Assembly (NCBI RefSeq): GCF_002887815.1 | Contig: NZ_PDHO01000001.1 | Location: 186,001 to 250,000, forward strand | From: Mycobacterium sp. ENV421 | GTDB lineage: Bacteria; Actinomycetota; Actinomycetes; Mycobacteriales; Mycobacteriaceae | DNA length: 64,000 nt | Direction: 5' to 3' | Shown here: piece after piece, positions 33,946-45,519 of the stretch | Layout: the number at the start of each line of letters is the position of its first letter | Numbering within the stretch: the first letter of the stretch is position 1 | Notes under the pieces: model-generated | Databases searched by the model: none | What the model was told of the DNA's origin: nothing | Seen by the model: only the letters and a program-made list of their open reading frames with translations | Translations under genes and position numbers: made by a program

Positions 33946-34677
33946 TCAGGAGGCCTGGCAGATCTTCCACTGGTGGTCGCGGAACTGCAGGTCGAAACTG
34001 CGGGTCGACCGCATCGACGGGTCGAACGCCATGAACGACGTCACGTTGGCCTCGGCGTGGTCGCCGTTGACGACGATCTCGTCGATGCTGGCCACCACCG
34101 GGTACTGCCGGGCCGCGGCCACCCGCGCGTGGGTGTCCGACCAGGCTGCGTCGTCGTACTTGACGTAGCTGTCCCTGGTCTGGCCGCAGGTCATACCGCG
34201 CAGGGCGACCAGGTCGCCGTTCTGCACGGCGGTGTCGAAATTCTGGATGGTCGCGCGGACCATGTCCTCTTGCGACGCCTTCGCCGAGTCGTTGCGGGTG
34301 AGCAGGACGGTGACGAGCACGGCGATCGCCGCCAGCGCGGCGATCACCGCGATCACCGCGATCACGAAAGCCCAGCTGCGCCTGCGGGTAGCCGGCGGGC
34401 GCGGCGGGATGGCCTGCGGGCCCGTCCGGGGCGGTCCCGACGCCGGGAAGACCTCGGTTGGCGTGGAGAAGATCTCGGTTTCCGGGTCGGGCTCACGATG
34501 GATGATCTGCGTCGACCCCGCATCGAATCCCGGTGCGGTGAAACGGCGTTCGGCCGGTGGCTCGGTGGCGCCGAACACCTCGGTGGCCGGGTCGGTCTCC
34601 TGAGGAGCCTGCTCGTCGCCGGCGGGCGCGACGGGTCCGGTGACCTCGTCGTGGTCGGGCCCAGATGGGTTCGACAT
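33946..34677 (-). CDS. Single-helix membrane protein with NTF2-like extracytoplasmic domain (Rv0361-like)
   Basis: The 243-residue protein has a disordered acidic Pro/Glu/Thr-rich cytoplasmic part (1-115), one membrane helix (about 118-142) and an outer domain of about 95 residues with the lumazine-binding/NTF2-like pattern common in mycobacteria (EDMVRATIQNFDTAVQNGD, ending FDLQFRDHQWKICQAS). The helical ATRRRSW stop-transfer marks the cytosolic side. Threonine-rich stretches such as ETDPATEVF look like possible Ser/Thr kinase targets. Function is unknown. The place beside fba matches Rv0361. Confidence 0.78.
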   Translation of the reverse strand: MSNPSGPDHDEVTGPVAPAGDEQAPQETDPATEVFGATEPPAERRFTAPGFDAGSTQIIHREPDPETEIFSTPTEVFPASGPPRTGPQAIPPRPPATRRRSWAFVIAVIAVIAALAAIAVLVTVLLTRNDSAKASQEDMVRATIQNFDTAVQNGDLVALRGMTCGQTRDSYVKYDDAAWSDTHARVAAARQYPVVASIDEIVVNGDHAEANVTSFMAFDPSMRSTRSFDLQFRDHQWKICQAS

Positions 34678-34769
34678 GGGGTGCTGCCGTCCTCCTGAAG
34701 TACTGGTGCTTCTGACCCTAACCGTTGGGTCCGGCCATCGGCGGGCGGCGGCACCGGCACAATAGGGCA

Positions 34770-35186
34770 ATGACATCGTTTGGTGACCTTCTGGGCCCCG
34801 AGCCCGTGCTGCTGCCTGGGGATATCGAGGCCGAAGCGGAACTGCTGGCCGGGGAGAAGGCGGCCATTGTCGCCGCGGCGCATCCGACCGCGTCGGTGGC
34901 GTGGGCGACCCTGGCCGAGGAAGCGCTGGCCGATGACAAGGCGATCACCGCCTACGCCTACGCCAGGACGGGCTACCACCGGGGGCTGGACCAGTTGCGC
35001 CGCAACGGCTGGAAGGGTTTCGGTCCCGTCCCGTATCGCCACGAGCCGAACCGCGGCTTCCTGCGCTGCGTTGCGGCGCTGGCCCGGGCCGCCGACGCCA
35101 TCGGGGAGACCGACGAGTTCGCCCGGTGCCTGGACCTGCTCGACGACTGCGATCCCGTGGCCCGCGTCGAGCTGGCCTTGGCTTAG
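34770..35186 (+). CDS. DUF3151 family protein (Rv0360c-like)
   Basis: The 138-residue soluble protein belongs to the actinobacterial DUF3151 family: LLGPEPVLLPGD at the N-terminus and GYHRGLDQLRRNGWKGFGPV near residue 70, mostly helical and repeat-like (TPR-like). It starts at ATG 34770. Its TAG overlaps the stop of the opposing FUSC gene by 3 bases. The family has no established function but is conserved in this position. Confidence 0.85.
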   Translation: MTSFGDLLGPEPVLLPGDIEAEAELLAGEKAAIVAAAHPTASVAWATLAEEALADDKAITAYAYARTGYHRGLDQLRRNGWKGFGPVPYRHEPNRGFLRCVAALARAADAIGETDEFARCLDLLDDCDPVARVELALA

Positions 35187-36953
35187 TTGTGGGCCAGCGA
35201 CCTGCGCAGTTCGGTGACCTCGTCCGCCAGGAACGGCAGGGGGTCGCCGTGCTCGGGCGCCGCAGCGCCGGTGCGCACCGCGGTTGCGAGCGCCGTCAGC
35301 GCCTCGACGTGCGGCTGCGCTGATCGGCCGCCGAACAGCGCGCGGCCGAACTTGACGCCGTCAGCGCGGTGCTCGATGGTCCAGCAGGCCGCGATCGTGC
35401 GGTAGGCCAGCTGCTCGGTCGCGGTCACCGCAGGCAACAACTGCTCGGCGGCTTCCCGCTGCCGTATCGACCCGGCCATCGCGGCCTCGTCGGATTCCAT
35501 CAGCGTGATCGCAGCGATCTGCAGGTCCCGTCGAGCCGCCCGTGCCGCCAGCCCGACGGTAGTCCCCGGCGGCGACGTAGGGGAGCACCTGCGCGGCGGC
35601 GTCGAGGGTGCGCGCTATCGCGTCGGTCAGCCGGGTGGACTCCTGCCAGCGGACAGCCACCAGGTAGACGGCCAGTCCGATCGCGCAGCCGATGAGCGTG
35701 TCGACGCCGCGCGCCAGCAGAAGGTGCCCGACGTCGACCGTATGCGTGCCCGACGAGATGGTCAGCGCTGCAGTGGTGATGAAAACCGTTGCCAGCGCGT
35801 AATTTCGGACCACCAGAACCTCGATGACGAAGTTCAGCAGCGCCAGCAGTAGCACCAGCCACAGATCGTGCGGGTGTAGCGACATGATCAACGCGGCCAG
35901 CGCGAGGCCAACCCAGGTGCCCAGCAGCCGCTCGCCACCGCGGCGCAGCGTGCGGCTGCGATCGGTGCCCTGGTGCAGCACCAGCACCGCGGCGGCCATC
36001 GCCCAGTAGGCGTGATCGACACCCAGGGCCATCGCCGCCGCACCGGACAGCAGAGCGCCGACTGCGACGCGCTGCATGATGTGGCGGACCGGCGATCCCG
36101 GGCTGATCGCGCGACGGAGCACGGTGAGCACGGGCGGACTGCCCAGCGGTATCCGGCCGGCGTCGCGGGTGGCGACGTCCTCCGGCGGCGACTGCAGCGT
36201 GCCGAGTCGGCGGGCCAGCGCGGCGGTCTCCGGATCTGGGGCGGCGCCCTGCGCGGCGGCGGTGACGGCCGTCGTGAACAACACATGCACCGAGTGGTTG
36301 GCGGCGCGCAGCAGGTGCAGGATACTGCTCGGGCTGGCTTGCAGCGGTTGGTAATTCACCAGCACGCTCCACGAGCGGTGCAGTGCGGCGGCCGCACGGT
36401 GGCGGGCGGCGCGTTCCCTGGGCGAGTTCGCGGCCTCGATGTAGTCGGCGACCGCCTCGGCGGCGGCTGCGACCGCGGCTCGCTCCGGCTTGCGGAAATG
36501 GACGAGCGCCCCGGCCATCTGAACCAGCCACGCCACCGCACCCCCGGCGAGCACCAGCAACCCCAGCGTCCAGGGCGCCAAATGGGCTGCGGAGGCACCG
36601 ATTCCGGCGGCGCAGGCGACGACGAAGATGTACGCCCCGGGCGGTCCGATCGCCAGTGCGTTGCACAGCCACACCGCCGCAACGGCGACCAGTGACACCA
36701 TCAGCACCCCGAGCCAGGGCACCTGCGCGGACCACCCGCCCAGGGCAACAGCCACGGCCAGCGACACCGAGACAGTCGCCAGCTCGATACCGCGGTTGGC
36801 GTAGGGCCGGTCGCCGCCGAATCGGGACGTGAACGCGCCGAGGGTGGCGATCAGTCCGGAGCCCATGACCCCGGCGGCCCATCCCGCGGTGACAGGAATG
36901 GCGGTGCTGATCGCCGCGCGCAGCCCGATGGGCCAGCGCGGCGGGGTGTTCAA
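35183..36953 (-). pseudogene. FUSC family membrane transporter, frameshifted near the C-terminus
   Basis: From the TTG at 36953 about 470 residues read as a FUSC/aromatic-acid-exporter-like protein, with two blocks of four to six helices around a cytosolic helical region. After the GDYRRAGG segment (about 35555) the frame turns into low-quality sequence rich in Arg, Gly and Asp that ends at 35361. The second frame resumes at once with RRDLQIAAITLMESDEAAM and runs to a sensible stop at 35183. A single-base frameshift at about 35531-35560, in a GC-rich stretch, fits best. It may be a true mutation or a sequencing error. CDF lies 5 bp upstream in the same operon. Confidence 0.8.
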
Positions 36954-36958
36954 CTAAC

Positions 36959-37855
36959 TCACCAGTCGGTCTGGCCGGGGCAGTCGTCGGCGCATCCGGG
37001 TGGCTCCACCTGCACCGTCGCGTGTTCGAGGCCGCGGGCGGAGAGCACCGCCCTGGCGTCATCGAGCACGCGGTCGGAATCTCCGGTGCTGGTCAGGTGC
37101 GCGGTCACCATGTCCTTGCCCGGCACCAGGGTCCACACGTGCAGATCGTGCACCTCGGTGACGCCGTCGACGGCGGCCAGTGCGGCGCGCAGTTCGTCGA
37201 CGTCGATGTGGGCGGGCGACGATTCGGACAGGATCCGCAGTGCGGCCCGGGCCAGTCCGATCGCCCTGGGTAGCACCCAGATCGCGACGAACACTGCGAC
37301 CACCACGTCGGCGTAGGGCCAGTGCGTCGTCACGTTCACGATGCCGGCGATCAGCACGCCGATGCTGCCTACGGTGTCGGCCACCACCTCCATGTAGGCG
37401 CCCTTGACGGCCAGACTCTCCTGGGATTGCGAGCGCAGCAGCAGCACGACGGCCAGGTTGGCGACCAGACCGGCGATGGCGACCACGATCATCGGGAAGC
37501 CGGGGATCTCGGGTGCGTTGCCCAGCCGGTCGATCGCCTCGTAGAGGATGAATGCCGCGACACCGAGCAGCAGCACGGCGTTGGTGACGGCGGTGAACAC
37601 CTCGGCCCGGTGCCAGCCGTAGGTACGGGCCGCCGAGGCCGGTCCGTGCCGCGCCAGCAGCACGGCGGTCAGTCCCATGAACATGGCGACCAGGTCGGTC
37701 AGCATGTGTCCGGCGTCGGCCAGCAGCGCGATCGAATTGATCATCAACGCGGTGGTCAGCTCGATCGCGAAGAACACGGTCAGGATGCCCGCGGCGATCA
37801 GCATCCGGCTCACCCGCGCGTCACCGCCGTGGCTGTGGTCGTGTCCGGCTCCCAT
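36959..37855 (-). CDS. Cation diffusion facilitator (CDF) metal exporter
   Basis: The 298-residue protein has a His-rich N-terminus (GHDHSHGG), six membrane helices and a C-terminal cytosolic metal domain. The transport-site motif in helix 2 is HMLTD. The helix-5 motif, usually HxxxD in zinc exporters, reads EVVAD, so a histidine is replaced by glutamate and the metal preference may be shifted. The ATG at 37855 gives MGAGHDH and fits a leaderless transcript; an in-frame ATG at 37885 lies within the promoter. The FUSC gene follows after 5 bp. Confidence 0.88.
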   Translation of the reverse strand: MGAGHDHSHGGDARVSRMLIAAGILTVFFAIELTTALMINSIALLADAGHMLTDLVAMFMGLTAVLLARHGPASAARTYGWHRAEVFTAVTNAVLLLGVAAFILYEAIDRLGNAPEIPGFPMIVVAIAGLVANLAVVLLLRSQSQESLAVKGAYMEVVADTVGSIGVLIAGIVNVTTHWPYADVVVAVFVAIWVLPRAIGLARAALRILSESSPAHIDVDELRAALAAVDGVTEVHDLHVWTLVPGKDMVTAHLTSTGDSDRVLDDARAVLSARGLEHATVQVEPPGCADDCPGQTDW

Positions 37856-37891
37856 GCCAGAAATATATGCATAGAAGCGCATATGTCGCAA
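37856..37891 (-). promoter_or_regulatory. Predicted leaderless promoter with metal-sensor-type operator
   Basis: On the minus strand TTGCGA (37886-37891), an 18-bp spacer and TATATT (37862-37867) are followed by six bases and the CDF ATG. Half-sites ATATGC (37865-37870, + strand) and GCATAT (37879-37884) form an inverted repeat lying between the -35 and -10 boxes, the place and kind of sequence bound by ArsR/SmtB metal sensors. Confidence 0.6.
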
Positions 37892-38016
37892 GCGTCGCAA
37901 TTCCGAGTGAGTCATGCCTCGCAACTGACGCCTCGGGAAATTTCTTGCCAAGTCGCTGCCGAGCGGTCGTTTCCCTGGATAAATTGAGGGTGCCAATCCG
38001 GGGGATGGACCGAGCC

Positions 38017-38051
38017 GGGGGGCAACGACGGAGGGGATCGCTGCCCCCCGT
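38017..38051 (-). terminator. Hairpin terminator after the M50 protease gene
   Basis: CGGGGGGCA (38017-38025) and TGCCCCCCG (38043-38051) form a perfect 9-bp stem with a 17-base loop, 15 bp past the stop of the minus-strand protease gene and ahead of the CDF promoter. Confidence 0.65.
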
Positions 38052-38065
38052 CTTGGTGCCTGAGA

Positions 38066-38845
38066 TCAGACCCAGGCAGACCAGAACCGGGTCAGCTGTG
38101 ACCCGATAGCCGCCAGACCGCCGGGCACTCCGGACAGGTCGAAGAACCAGAACACCACCGAGAAGAACCATCGATTCGCGGCCGGGGCCAGCAGCAGAAC
38201 CAGCAGGAACAAGAACCCGAACTGCTTGGCCGGGGCCACCGCGCGTTGCGTTTCGGGGCTCAGGTGCGGCTCGAGCGCGCCGTAACCGTCCAGGCCCGGG
38301 ATCGGCAGCAGGTTCAACAGCAATGCGGTGATCTGCAGGAAGCCCAGAAACGCCACCGCCGACCAGAACACGCCGTGGGCCGGGTCGTAGAACATTCGGG
38401 TGGCCGCCAGCAGCACGACGGCCAGTAGCAGATTGGCTGCGGGTCCGGCCAGGCTGACCAGGGTGCGCTGCCGTGGCGTCATGAAGAAGGTGCGGACGTA
38501 GACCGCGCCGCCCGGCAGTCCGATGCCGCCGAGCGCGATGAACAGCAGCGGAAGAGCCAGCGACAGCAGCGGGCTGGTGTACTTCAACGGGTTGAGGGTG
38601 AGGTAGCCGCGGATCGCGACGTCATGGTCGCCGAAGCGCCAGGCCGTGTAGGCGTGGCCGAATTCATGCAGGCACAGCGACACCACCCAGCCGGCGATGA
38701 CGAAGATGAACACCCCGACGTAGGCCAGCGGCCGCACGGTTTCGGCGGCCAGCCAGGCCAGCACCCCGCCGGCAACCGTGATCGCGACGATCACCAGGAA
38801 GACGGGACTGGGCCGCACCGATTGGCGCAGCGGTCGAACGCTCAC
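38066..38845 (-). CDS. Site-2-type M50 family membrane metalloprotease (Rv0359-like)
   Basis: The 259-residue, six-helix membrane protein has the zinc motif HEFGH (His60, Glu61, His64) in a helix and the second signature NLLPIPGLDGY (about 188-198) with the metal-binding Asp. There is no PDZ domain, so it belongs to the short FtsH-like/SpoIVFB-type branch. It would cut membrane proteins within the bilayer; the substrate is unknown. The GTG at 38845 starts MSVRPLRQ. It is read in the same direction as the Rv0358-like gene, 38 bp away. Confidence 0.88.
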   Translation of the reverse strand: MSVRPLRQSVRPSPVFLVIVAITVAGGVLAWLAAETVRPLAYVGVFIFVIAGWVVSLCLHEFGHAYTAWRFGDHDVAIRGYLTLNPLKYTSPLLSLALPLLFIALGGIGLPGGAVYVRTFFMTPRQRTLVSLAGPAANLLLAVVLLAATRMFYDPAHGVFWSAVAFLGFLQITALLLNLLPIPGLDGYGALEPHLSPETQRAVAPAKQFGFLFLLVLLLAPAANRWFFSVVFWFFDLSGVPGGLAAIGSQLTRFWSAWV

Positions 38846-38883
38846 CTCACGAAACTACCGGAGACACCGCCGCGACCTGGTCC

Positions 38884-39498
38884 TCACGAGACGCGCAGCC
38901 ACCCCGTGGTGTGCCGGTAGAAGGCCGAGCGTTTCACCTCTCTCGGCATCAACGACCCGTCGCGAACCACCCGGGCGCCGGTGGTGCCGAGTTGGACGGC
39001 GCGTCCGGTCAGCCAGCGCCGCGGACGCATCCGGCCGGTCAGCACCGCCGCCCGCAGCCCGGGCATCACGGCCATCGGCTCGACCCGCACCGCGGTCACC
39101 TCGCCGTCGAAGAGCACCTGGTCGTCGACGACGGCTTCGCCCCGGATCACCTGCCCCTCGCCGGGCGGCAGCCAGTACGCGGCGTCCGCCAACGCTGTGC
39201 CGGTCTCGTCACGGATCAGCGGAATGCGTTGTGCGACACCGGTCAATGCGCGCCGGGTGCCGCGCCACCGCGATACCGTGGCGACCTCCACGTCGAGGCG
39301 GTCGAGGCGCATCAGCCGGGTCAGCACCACCGCCAGGTCGGCCGTCGAGCCCACCACGATCACCCTCGACGCCCCCGCGACGGCGGCGTCGATTCCGGCC
39401 GGATCGTCGCCGTCATGGTGGTTCAGGGACGCCAGCACGCGGGGCAGCCGGCGGCCCCCGAAACGCAACACGGTGATCGTGGTGTTGGTCAACGACAC
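38884..39498 (-). CDS. Conserved mycobacterial hypothetical protein (Rv0358-like)
   Basis: The 204-residue protein has a Rossmann-like stretch ASRVIVVGSTADLAVVLTRL (about 48-67) and a beta-rich C-terminal half, with no clear catalytic motif. It starts at GTG 39498 (MSLTNTTITVLRFGGRR); the open frame upstream to 39723 crosses into purA and is discarded. It diverges from purA (63-bp gap) and lies upstream of the M50 gene, as in M. tuberculosis. A role linked to the protease is possible but unproven. Confidence 0.75.
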   Translation of the reverse strand: MSLTNTTITVLRFGGRRLPRVLASLNHHDGDDPAGIDAAVAGASRVIVVGSTADLAVVLTRLMRLDRLDVEVATVSRWRGTRRALTGVAQRIPLIRDETGTALADAAYWLPPGEGQVIRGEAVVDDQVLFDGEVTAVRVEPMAVMPGLRAAVLTGRMRPRRWLTGRAVQLGTTGARVVRDGSLMPREVKRSAFYRHTTGWLRVS

Positions 39499-39525
39499 TC
39501 CTCGTGCTGCGCTCCGATAGGGTAG

Positions 39526-41492
<1,967 letters not shown>

Positions 41493-41511
41493 CGTCTGTC
41501 ACGATAATCGT

Positions 41512-42216
41512 GTGGCCGGCTCCAACATTGACACCAAGCGCTCGTCAACCCTGAAAAGCCTGACCACGCCGCGGGCTGCCGCGGCGGCCGGGGTCGCGTT
41601 CGCGTTGTTGTTCGGCGCCAACCTGATCCTGATCCGCTCGTCGCTACCCGAGGGGGCGCAGCCCGGGTCGCAGTGGCTGGACGCCGCCAGCGGCAAGATG
41701 AAGATCGCTGCGGTTCTGATGCCATTCGCGGGGATCAGCTTCCTGTGGTTCATCGGCGTCGTGCGCGACGGCCTTGGCCGGCTCGAAGACCGGTTCTTCG
41801 GCACGGTGTTCCTCGGCAGCGGACTGCTGTTCCTGGCCATGATGTTCGTGACGAGCGCGATCGGAGCGGGTCTGGCGGCGGGCAACAGTGCGCTCGGCCA
41901 CGATCTGCTCGGCAACAGCGAGGTGGCGCTGTTCGGGCAGATGGTGGTGCTGACCCTGTCGAAGACCTATGCGCTGCGGATGGCCGCGGTGTTCATGATC
42001 TCGCTGGCGACGATCTGGTTGCGCACCCGCCTGATGCCGCGGTGGCTGGTGTATGTCAGCTATCTGCTCGCGGCGGCGTTGTTGATCGCCAGTGATGTCA
42101 GCATGTGGCTCACCTTGAGCTTCCCGATCTGGGTGCTGGTGGTGAGTCTTCTGTTGCTCGCCCGCGCGGGCGTATTCGAGGATCACCAGGCGACTGCCAA
42201 CGACCGCAATCCGTAG
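41512..42216 (+). CDS. Six-helix membrane protein of unknown function
   Basis: The 234-residue protein has six predicted membrane helices (about 22-42, 64-80, 98-120, 138-160, 166-186 and 192-212) and an N-terminal cytosolic tail. I do not recognise a named family and see no transport or catalytic motif. The GTG at 41512 follows the hotdog gene by 19 bp. It converges with the P450 gene, and the two coding ends overlap by 34 bp. Confidence 0.7.
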   Translation: MAGSNIDTKRSSTLKSLTTPRAAAAAGVAFALLFGANLILIRSSLPEGAQPGSQWLDAASGKMKIAAVLMPFAGISFLWFIGVVRDGLGRLEDRFFGTVFLGSGLLFLAMMFVTSAIGAGLAAGNSALGHDLLGNSEVALFGQMVVLTLSKTYALRMAAVFMISLATIWLRTRLMPRWLVYVSYLLAAALLIASDVSMWLTLSFPIWVLVVSLLLLARAGVFEDHQATANDRNP

Positions 42217-43388
42217 ATGAAGTGGAACGGCCTGAACTCGACGTCGTCGAACGGCTCGGCGCATGCCAGTGCCGGGAAGCGGCGCAGCAGCGCCGGGAAC
42301 GCGATGCGCATCTCCATCCGAGCCAGCGGCGCGCCGAGACAATGGTGCACCCCATGACCGAATGCCAAGTGGCTCACGATGTCTCGTCTGATGTCCAATA
42401 CGTCTGGATCGTCGACGAAGGCTGCGTCCCGGTTGCCGGACGCCAATGACGCCAGCACCAGGCTGCCGGCCGGGATCGCAACGCCGGCGACCTCGGTGTC
42501 AGTGGTGGCCAGGCGGGGGATACTGCTGTGCACGATCGACAGCCAGCGCAGCAGCTCCTCGACGGCGGGGGCGACCGCATCCGGATTGTCCCGGACGGCG
42601 GCGAGCTGATCGGGGTGGCGCAACAGCGCCAGGGTGCCCAATCCCAGCATGTTCGACGTGGTCTCGTGGCCGGCGAGCAGCAGCAGGCCGGCGATGCCGA
42701 TCAGCTCGTTGTCGCTGAGCTCGGCGCCGTGGTCGCGCACCAGCATGCCGAGCATGTCGTCGCGGGGTGTGCGCCGGGCCGCGGCCACCAGCGTGCCCAT
42801 GTACTCGCGGCCTTGGCGCGCCAACTCCAGGCGTTCGGGAATCGGAAGGGACAAGTCAAGCTGACGGGCGCTGCGCCGCTGGAAATCGTCCCGGTTGCCA
42901 TACGGCACGCCGAGCAGCTCGCAGATGACCAGCGACGGGATCGGCAGCGCGAACTCGGCCACCAGATCGGCTGGCGCACCGGCAGTCTCGAGCGCATCCA
43001 GTCGTGATTCGACGATCTCGACGATGCGCGGTTCGAGCGCTTTCATCCGGCGCACGGTGAACTCGCCGGTCAGCATCCGACGCAGCCGGGTGTGCTCGGG
43101 TGGGTCGAGGCCGAGCAGGTTGCCGGCGCGGGCGTTGGCCTGCTCATCCTCTGGCAGCTGCGGTGCACCGGGCAACACGAAGCCGGGCGGCCGTCCGTTG
43201 GCGAAGTGCTCGTGATCGGACAGCACCGCCCGGACGTCGTCATAGCGGGTGATCAGGTACACCTGCATTCCGAACGCGTTGACGGCGGTGACCACTCCGC
43301 TGCCGTCACGGATATCGCGCAATTCCGGGGTGGGATCGAACCCGTTGCGCCGCATATGCAGTGGTGGCAGTGCGGCGGCAGATGTCAT
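42183..43388 (-). CDS. Cytochrome P450
   Basis: The 401-residue P450 has the I-helix oxygen-activation motif AGHETTSN (about 238-245), the ExxR of the K helix, and the haem ligand loop FGHGVHHCLG with Cys350. It is soluble, as usual in bacteria, and needs ferredoxin partners that are not encoded nearby. The substrate cannot be told. It lies 9 bp downstream of the MMPL exporter gene on the same strand, so it shares that gene's MarR-linked promoter. Confidence 0.93.
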   Translation of the reverse strand: MTSAAALPPLHMRRNGFDPTPELRDIRDGSGVVTAVNAFGMQVYLITRYDDVRAVLSDHEHFANGRPPGFVLPGAPQLPEDEQANARAGNLLGLDPPEHTRLRRMLTGEFTVRRMKALEPRIVEIVESRLDALETAGAPADLVAEFALPIPSLVICELLGVPYGNRDDFQRRSARQLDLSLPIPERLELARQGREYMGTLVAAARRTPRDDMLGMLVRDHGAELSDNELIGIAGLLLLAGHETTSNMLGLGTLALLRHPDQLAAVRDNPDAVAPAVEELLRWLSIVHSSIPRLATTDTEVAGVAIPAGSLVLASLASGNRDAAFVDDPDVLDIRRDIVSHLAFGHGVHHCLGAPLARMEMRIAFPALLRRFPALACAEPFDDVEFRPFHFIYGLRSLAVAW

Positions 43389-43397
43389 GCCACGACG

Positions 43398-45497
43398 TTA
43401 CGCGCGTTCGGCGGGTTCGATCTCCGCGCGAGAGAACGCCGGCCACCAGATCGCCGGGCCGATCAGGGTGAACAGCGCCGGGATCACCACCGTACGAACC
43501 ACGAAGGTGTCCAGCAGGATGCCAAGGCCGACGATGATCCCCAGCTGCGTGAGCACGATCAGCGGCAGCACGCCCAGCACGGTGAACACCGCCGCCAGCA
43601 CGATGCCGGCGCTGGTGATGACCGCGCCCGTCGCCGAGACCGCCCGCACGATCCCACCGCGGGTGCCGTGCTGCGGGGTTTCCTCGCGGGCACGGGTGAC
43701 CAGGAAGATCGTGTAGTCCACGCCGAGGGCGACCAGGAACAGGAACGCGAACAGGGGGGTGGTGTTGTCCAGCGCGGGAAAGCCGAGCAGGTGCACGCTG
43801 ACCCAGCCGCCCAGACCGAGCGCGGCCATGGTGGACAGCACGGTGGCGGCGACCAGAATCAGCGGCGCCAGTGCCGCTCGCAGCAGGATGTACAGCACCG
43901 CGAGAACGACGATCAGGATCGCCGGGATCACCACCCACCGGTCGTGGACCGCCGCGTTCTTGGCGTCCAATGCCTGCGCATCCGATCCACCCACCAGCGC
44001 CCCGGGATCAGCTCGGTGGACTGAATTACGAAGGGCAGCAATGGTATCGAATGATGCATCGGAGGCAGGCTCGGCCGCGAGCACGACCTGCCATTGACTG
44101 AGGCCGCTGGCTGAGTTGCCCGCCGGATTGACCGAGATGACGCCCGGTGTGCTCCGGATGGCCTCCTCGAGCGCGGCGCCCGCGTCGCTGCGACCTATGA
44201 CCCGCGTCGGGTCGGTCAAGCCGCTGGGGAAGTGCGCCGACAGTGTCCGGTATCCGGCCACCGAGTCGGCGCTGACCCGGAACTGGTCGATCTGGTTGAG
44301 GCCCACCGGGGTGGCCAGCAAGCCGGTCGCCAGCACGATCAGCACAGCCGTGGAGGCGACGGTGACCCGACCGGCATGGTTGGACACCCAGTCCGCGACC
44401 CGGTGCCAGGCGCCGGTGGCGGTGATCTGTTCGCCGCCGGTGCGAGGGATGAACGGCCAGAACAGCTTCGGGCCGCACAGTGCCAGCAGCGGCGGCAGCA
44501 TCAGCAGCACGAACACGGCTGCGACCACCAGACCGGAGGCGGCCTGCACTCCGAGGCTGCGGGTGCTCGGTGACGACGCGAACAACAGGGTCAGCAGGGC
44601 CAGCACCACCGTGGCATTGCTGGCTGCGATCGCGGGGCCGGCGAACCGGACCGCGGTGCGCAGCGCCGCTCGATGGTCTTCTGTCGAACGCAATTCCTCC
44701 CGATAGCGCGAAATCAACAGCAGCGCATAGTTCGTCCCGGCACCGAACACCAACACGCTGGTGATGCCCGAGGTCGACCCGTCGGCGGTCATCCCGGTGC
44801 CTTCGGCGATCGCCGACCCCAGCACCGCGGCCACCCGGTCGGCGAACGCGATGACGAGAAGAGGCACCAGCCACAGCACCGGCGATCGGTAGGTGATGAT
44901 CAGCAGCAGCGCGACCACCGCACCGGTGACGGCCAGCAGGGTGATGTTCGCGCCGGAGAACGCATTCGCGATGTCGGCGCCGAATGCCGGTCCGCCGGTG
45001 ACGTTGGTCGTCAGGTCGCCGGGCAGCCCCGACTTGGCCGCCTCTCGCAGCGATTTGACTTCGTCGTTGAGCGCGAAGCCGGACAGCGTGGAGTCAATCG
45101 GCACCGGCGCGAGGGCGGCCTTGCCGTCCTCGGATGCGGTGACCGGAATCGGGGGACCGCCCGTGCCGGTTGCGGCGACCATCCGTCCGCGGGCCGCGTC
45201 AGCGGCGGCCAGGTCGGCAGGGGTGAGCGCCTCGCCGTCGGTGCGCGTGACGACGAGGATCACCGGCGCCGCCCCACCCCCGGGGAACTCCTTGAGCAAG
45301 GCAGCGGCCTTCGCGGATTCCGCGCTGGGAGGAAGTGCCACCGGTGACTGATCGGCCGACGAGCCTTGCCCGAGGACGCCCATCAGTCCGCCGCCGATCA
45401 CCGCGATGATCAGCGCCAACAGCCAGGAAAATCGCTTGCTGACAAGCTCGCCGACGCGGTCCCAGACGGGTCGCCGGCCCTCGAGTCCTCGGTGCAT
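43398..45497 (-). CDS. MMPL family RND-type exporter
   Basis: The 699-residue protein has the MMPL/RND layout: two repeats of a large outer loop followed by a helix bundle, about 12 helices in all. In the second bundle GVDYTIFLVTRAREE keeps the Asp-Tyr pair that moves protons in MmpL proteins. In the first, GTNYALLLISRYREE has Asn in place of the usual Asp. It lacks the long C-terminal tail of MmpL3. It diverges from a MarR gene and is followed by the P450, suggesting export of a P450-modified lipid or drug. Confidence 0.9.
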   Translation of the reverse strand: MHRGLEGRRPVWDRVGELVSKRFSWLLALIIAVIGGGLMGVLGQGSSADQSPVALPPSAESAKAAALLKEFPGGGAAPVILVVTRTDGEALTPADLAAADAARGRMVAATGTGGPPIPVTASEDGKAALAPVPIDSTLSGFALNDEVKSLREAAKSGLPGDLTTNVTGGPAFGADIANAFSGANITLLAVTGAVVALLLIITYRSPVLWLVPLLVIAFADRVAAVLGSAIAEGTGMTADGSTSGITSVLVFGAGTNYALLLISRYREELRSTEDHRAALRTAVRFAGPAIAASNATVVLALLTLLFASSPSTRSLGVQAASGLVVAAVFVLLMLPPLLALCGPKLFWPFIPRTGGEQITATGAWHRVADWVSNHAGRVTVASTAVLIVLATGLLATPVGLNQIDQFRVSADSVAGYRTLSAHFPSGLTDPTRVIGRSDAGAALEEAIRSTPGVISVNPAGNSASGLSQWQVVLAAEPASDASFDTIAALRNSVHRADPGALVGGSDAQALDAKNAAVHDRWVVIPAILIVVLAVLYILLRAALAPLILVAATVLSTMAALGLGGWVSVHLLGFPALDNTTPLFAFLFLVALGVDYTIFLVTRAREETPQHGTRGGIVRAVSATGAVITSAGIVLAAVFTVLGVLPLIVLTQLGIIVGLGILLDTFVVRTVVIPALFTLIGPAIWWPAFSRAEIEPAERA

Positions 45498-45519
45498 GAC
45501 ACCAACATAGCTTCATTTT

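Noticed and set aside
35500..37062. 520-codon minus-strand frame overlapping the FUSC gene
   Set aside because: Translation is mostly Arg, Gly, Pro and Ala with no hydrophobic helices, whereas the neighbouring frame reads as a clear FUSC membrane protein.
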